Of a DNA stretch of 24,391 bases, positions 23,020 through 24,391 are shown one piece after another (the first letter of the stretch is position 1; every line of letters begins with the position of its first letter). The notes under the pieces were generated by a model that was not told where the DNA came from, did not search any database, and worked only from the letters and a program-made list of their open reading frames with translations. A program made the translations under genes and the position numbers. Where the stretch lies: NCBI GenBank assembly GCA_035319185.1, contig DATHDF010000029.1, forward strand, positions 1-24,391, in the 5' to 3' direction. The stretch comes from Fen-1308 sp035319185. Lineage in GTDB: Bacteria; Nitrospirota; Thermodesulfovibrionia; Thermodesulfovibrionales; Dissulfurispiraceae.

Positions 23020-24391
23020 CTAATATGATTCGATAGCCCCGGTTTCGAGGCCTTTGAAATTATAGCAGATTACAACCGAATATACCCTCAATTCGATGCC
23101 CTTGTCGAAAGCCCTTATCAGTCTCTTCTCGCACCTGTCGAAGGCCTTTGCCACCGGCGCAGGCACATCGCTATCACCCCAGGTCACGTAAATGCCGTTT
23201 ATGTTCACAGTTTTGCTGCCGGCATCATGCCGTATTCGTTCAGCCTTTTCGTTCATGCCAGGCCACAGATCATACTGGTCCATCCTTCTGCCGAGATTTA
23301 TGCTATACGTTGTTGGATGCCCTGCGACGTAGAACGCCAGCTCGCTCGATATCTGATATCTGTCCGAGAAAAGAAGCACCGGTCCCTGGGCAGACAGAGC
23401 CCTGTATATAGGGCTGATTTCGTCTCCAAGCTGATGCCAGCCCTTCAGTCGGGCAGACGGGTCGAGCTTTGGGGGCAGCTTGATGATGGCAGGGTAATAA
23501 CCGACTGCGGTCACAAACACCGCCACAATCGCCCCAGCCAACAGGAGTGTTTTTCTTTTACTGGGGCCTGCTGCATGCCCGCCGGCCACACAATACCACG
23601 CCATGGCAACGATGCCGGTGATATACCCGGTCATCGCCCAGTTGGCCTGTACCTTGCCCTGAATGCTTTTTAGTACGAAGAAGGCAATAACCGGCACAGA
23701 AAATGCCGCCAGAAAAACGGGCTTATAGTCCTTCCTGGAATGATATAGCACATGCAGCGCATAGAACATGAGTATGAAGATCACAGGTGTGACGATGCCG
23801 ACCTGCGAGCCGATAAATTCGCCGAAACTGCGGAACGAAATATTGAATCCTTCGGCTATATGCGCTTGTCCTGCAGTATGCCGGAGAGTCACCCAGTCGT
23901 GCTGCTCATTCCAGATTACGACAGGGCTGAAGACTATCATGCTGATCAATGCGGCTGCGTAAGGCCTGGTGGTCTTGAGAAGATATCTCCTGTCGGACAT
24001 TGCCAGAAAAAGAAACATGGCAAGATGGAAAAAGGCCATCGTATATTTGGTCAGCAATCCGAGACCCAAAGAAATGCCGAGCAGAATCCAGACCGGGTAC
24101 CCTGCGCATCCGGCATCGGCAACTGCCTTGTGAAACAGGAAAAGCGATAATATCCAGAAAAAGAGAAAAGGCGAATCGATCGAGAATATAATTGAAAATG
24201 CCGCAAATAGCGGGATAACCTGATAGATCAGCGCGGACCAGAGCGCGGCGGCCTCGTCCTTATACATCTCGCAAACCAACCTGTAAATCAGCAGACTGGA
24301 AATGGCGGCAAAAACCACGGCCGGGAACCTGACCCCAAATACGGTATCTCCGAAAATAGCCGTGCCCAAGGCGATGAGATAGGCTATCACA
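23020..24391 (-). CDS. GT39/ArnT-like membrane glycosyltransferase, 5' end outside window
   Basis: At least 456 residues of a polytopic ArnT/PMT-type transferase that uses a polyprenyl-phosphate sugar to glycosylate lipid A, protein or another envelope acceptor on the periplasmic side. The visible frame begins at IAYLIALGTAIFGDTVFGVRF, which in relatives follows the first periplasmic loop with its DHPP-like motif; that loop and the first TM lie beyond the window edge. FGVRFPAVVFA, IFSIDSPFLFFW and GLGLLTKYTM are typical family segments. About ten hydrophobic stretches are followed by a soluble C-terminal region. The gene is first of the visible three-gene unit. Confidence 0.88.
   Translation of the reverse strand, partial: VIAYLIALGTAIFGDTVFGVRFPAVVFAAISSLLIYRLVCEMYKDEAAALWSALIYQVIPLFAAFSIIFSIDSPFLFFWILSLFLFHKAVADAGCAGYPVWILLGISLGLGLLTKYTMAFFHLAMFLFLAMSDRRYLLKTTRPYAAALISMIVFSPVVIWNEQHDWVTLRHTAGQAHIAEGFNISFRSFGEFIGSQVGIVTPVIFILMFYALHVLYHSRKDYKPVFLAAFSVPVIAFFVLKSIQGKVQANWAMTGYITGIVAMAWYCVAGGHAAGPSKRKTLLLAGAIVAVFVTAVGYYPAIIKLPPKLDPSARLKGWHQLGDEISPIYRALSAQGPVLLFSDRYQISSELAFYVAGHPTTYSINLGRRMDQYDLWPGMNEKAERIRHDAGSKTVNINGIYVTWGDSDVPAPVAKAFDRCEKRLIRAFDKGIELRVYSVVICYNFKGLETGAIESY

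Overview
The window comes from a bacterium of moderate GC content. It carries Wood-Ljungdahl type methylene-tetrahydrofolate reductase genes (metV, metF) beside an MvhD electron-transfer subunit that is read through an in-frame UGA. That combination, together with a CnrX/Spy-type envelope-stress operon and an HDOD-AAA+ protein, suggests an anaerobic Gram-negative lineage such as Nitrospirota or Desulfobacterota. The assignment is an inference; the window holds no rRNA gene or other decisive taxonomic marker.

Layout. (1) 1-2110, plus strand: the end of mvhD (selenocysteine codon at 134-136 with a SECIS-like hairpin just after it), metV and metF, joined by ATGA overlaps and closed by a strong intrinsic terminator. 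(2) 2149-2608: an AT-richer small lipoprotein gene whose signal peptide and body lie in different frames. (3) 2675-5042: a divergent pair, an N-acetylhexosamine-1-kinase-like phosphotransferase (minus) and a secreted alpha/alpha-toroid protein (plus), separated by 187 bp with a CRP/FNR-like operator. (4) 16532-5061, minus strand: a Spy-like periplasmic protein gene, then a tightly packed operon of ECF sigma factor, one-TM putative anti-sigma factor, CnrX-like sensor, basic/His-rich lipoprotein, mdtA, mdtB, mdtC and a NodT-family outer-membrane factor. (5) 16635-17011: tRNA-His, tRNA-Arg and tRNA-Pro, minus strand. (6) 17047-19541, minus: rsmG and mnmG, overlapping. (7) 19561-21144, plus: an HDOD protein fused to a degenerate sigma54-type AAA+ domain. 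(8) 21103-24391, minus: an envelope glycosylation group of a GT39/ArnT-like transferase (cut by the window end), a polyprenyl-phosphate GT2 and an LPG-synthase-TM family membrane protein.

How the parts work together. mvhD-metV-metF looks like the end of an Hdr/Mvh-MetFV cluster linking methylene-THF reduction to electron carriers. The sigma-to-OMF operon looks like a self-contained envelope/metal stress circuit: a periplasmic sensor, an anti-sigma factor and a sigma factor encoded with the tripartite RND pump they probably control. A candidate ECF promoter (TGTAAC, 17 nt, CGTC) precedes the Spy-like gene. In E. coli, spy and mdtABC are BaeSR targets; here the same effectors sit with an ECF sigma factor. 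No CRISPR array, insertion sequence or prophage gene was seen. No stretch over 300 bases lacks a gene.
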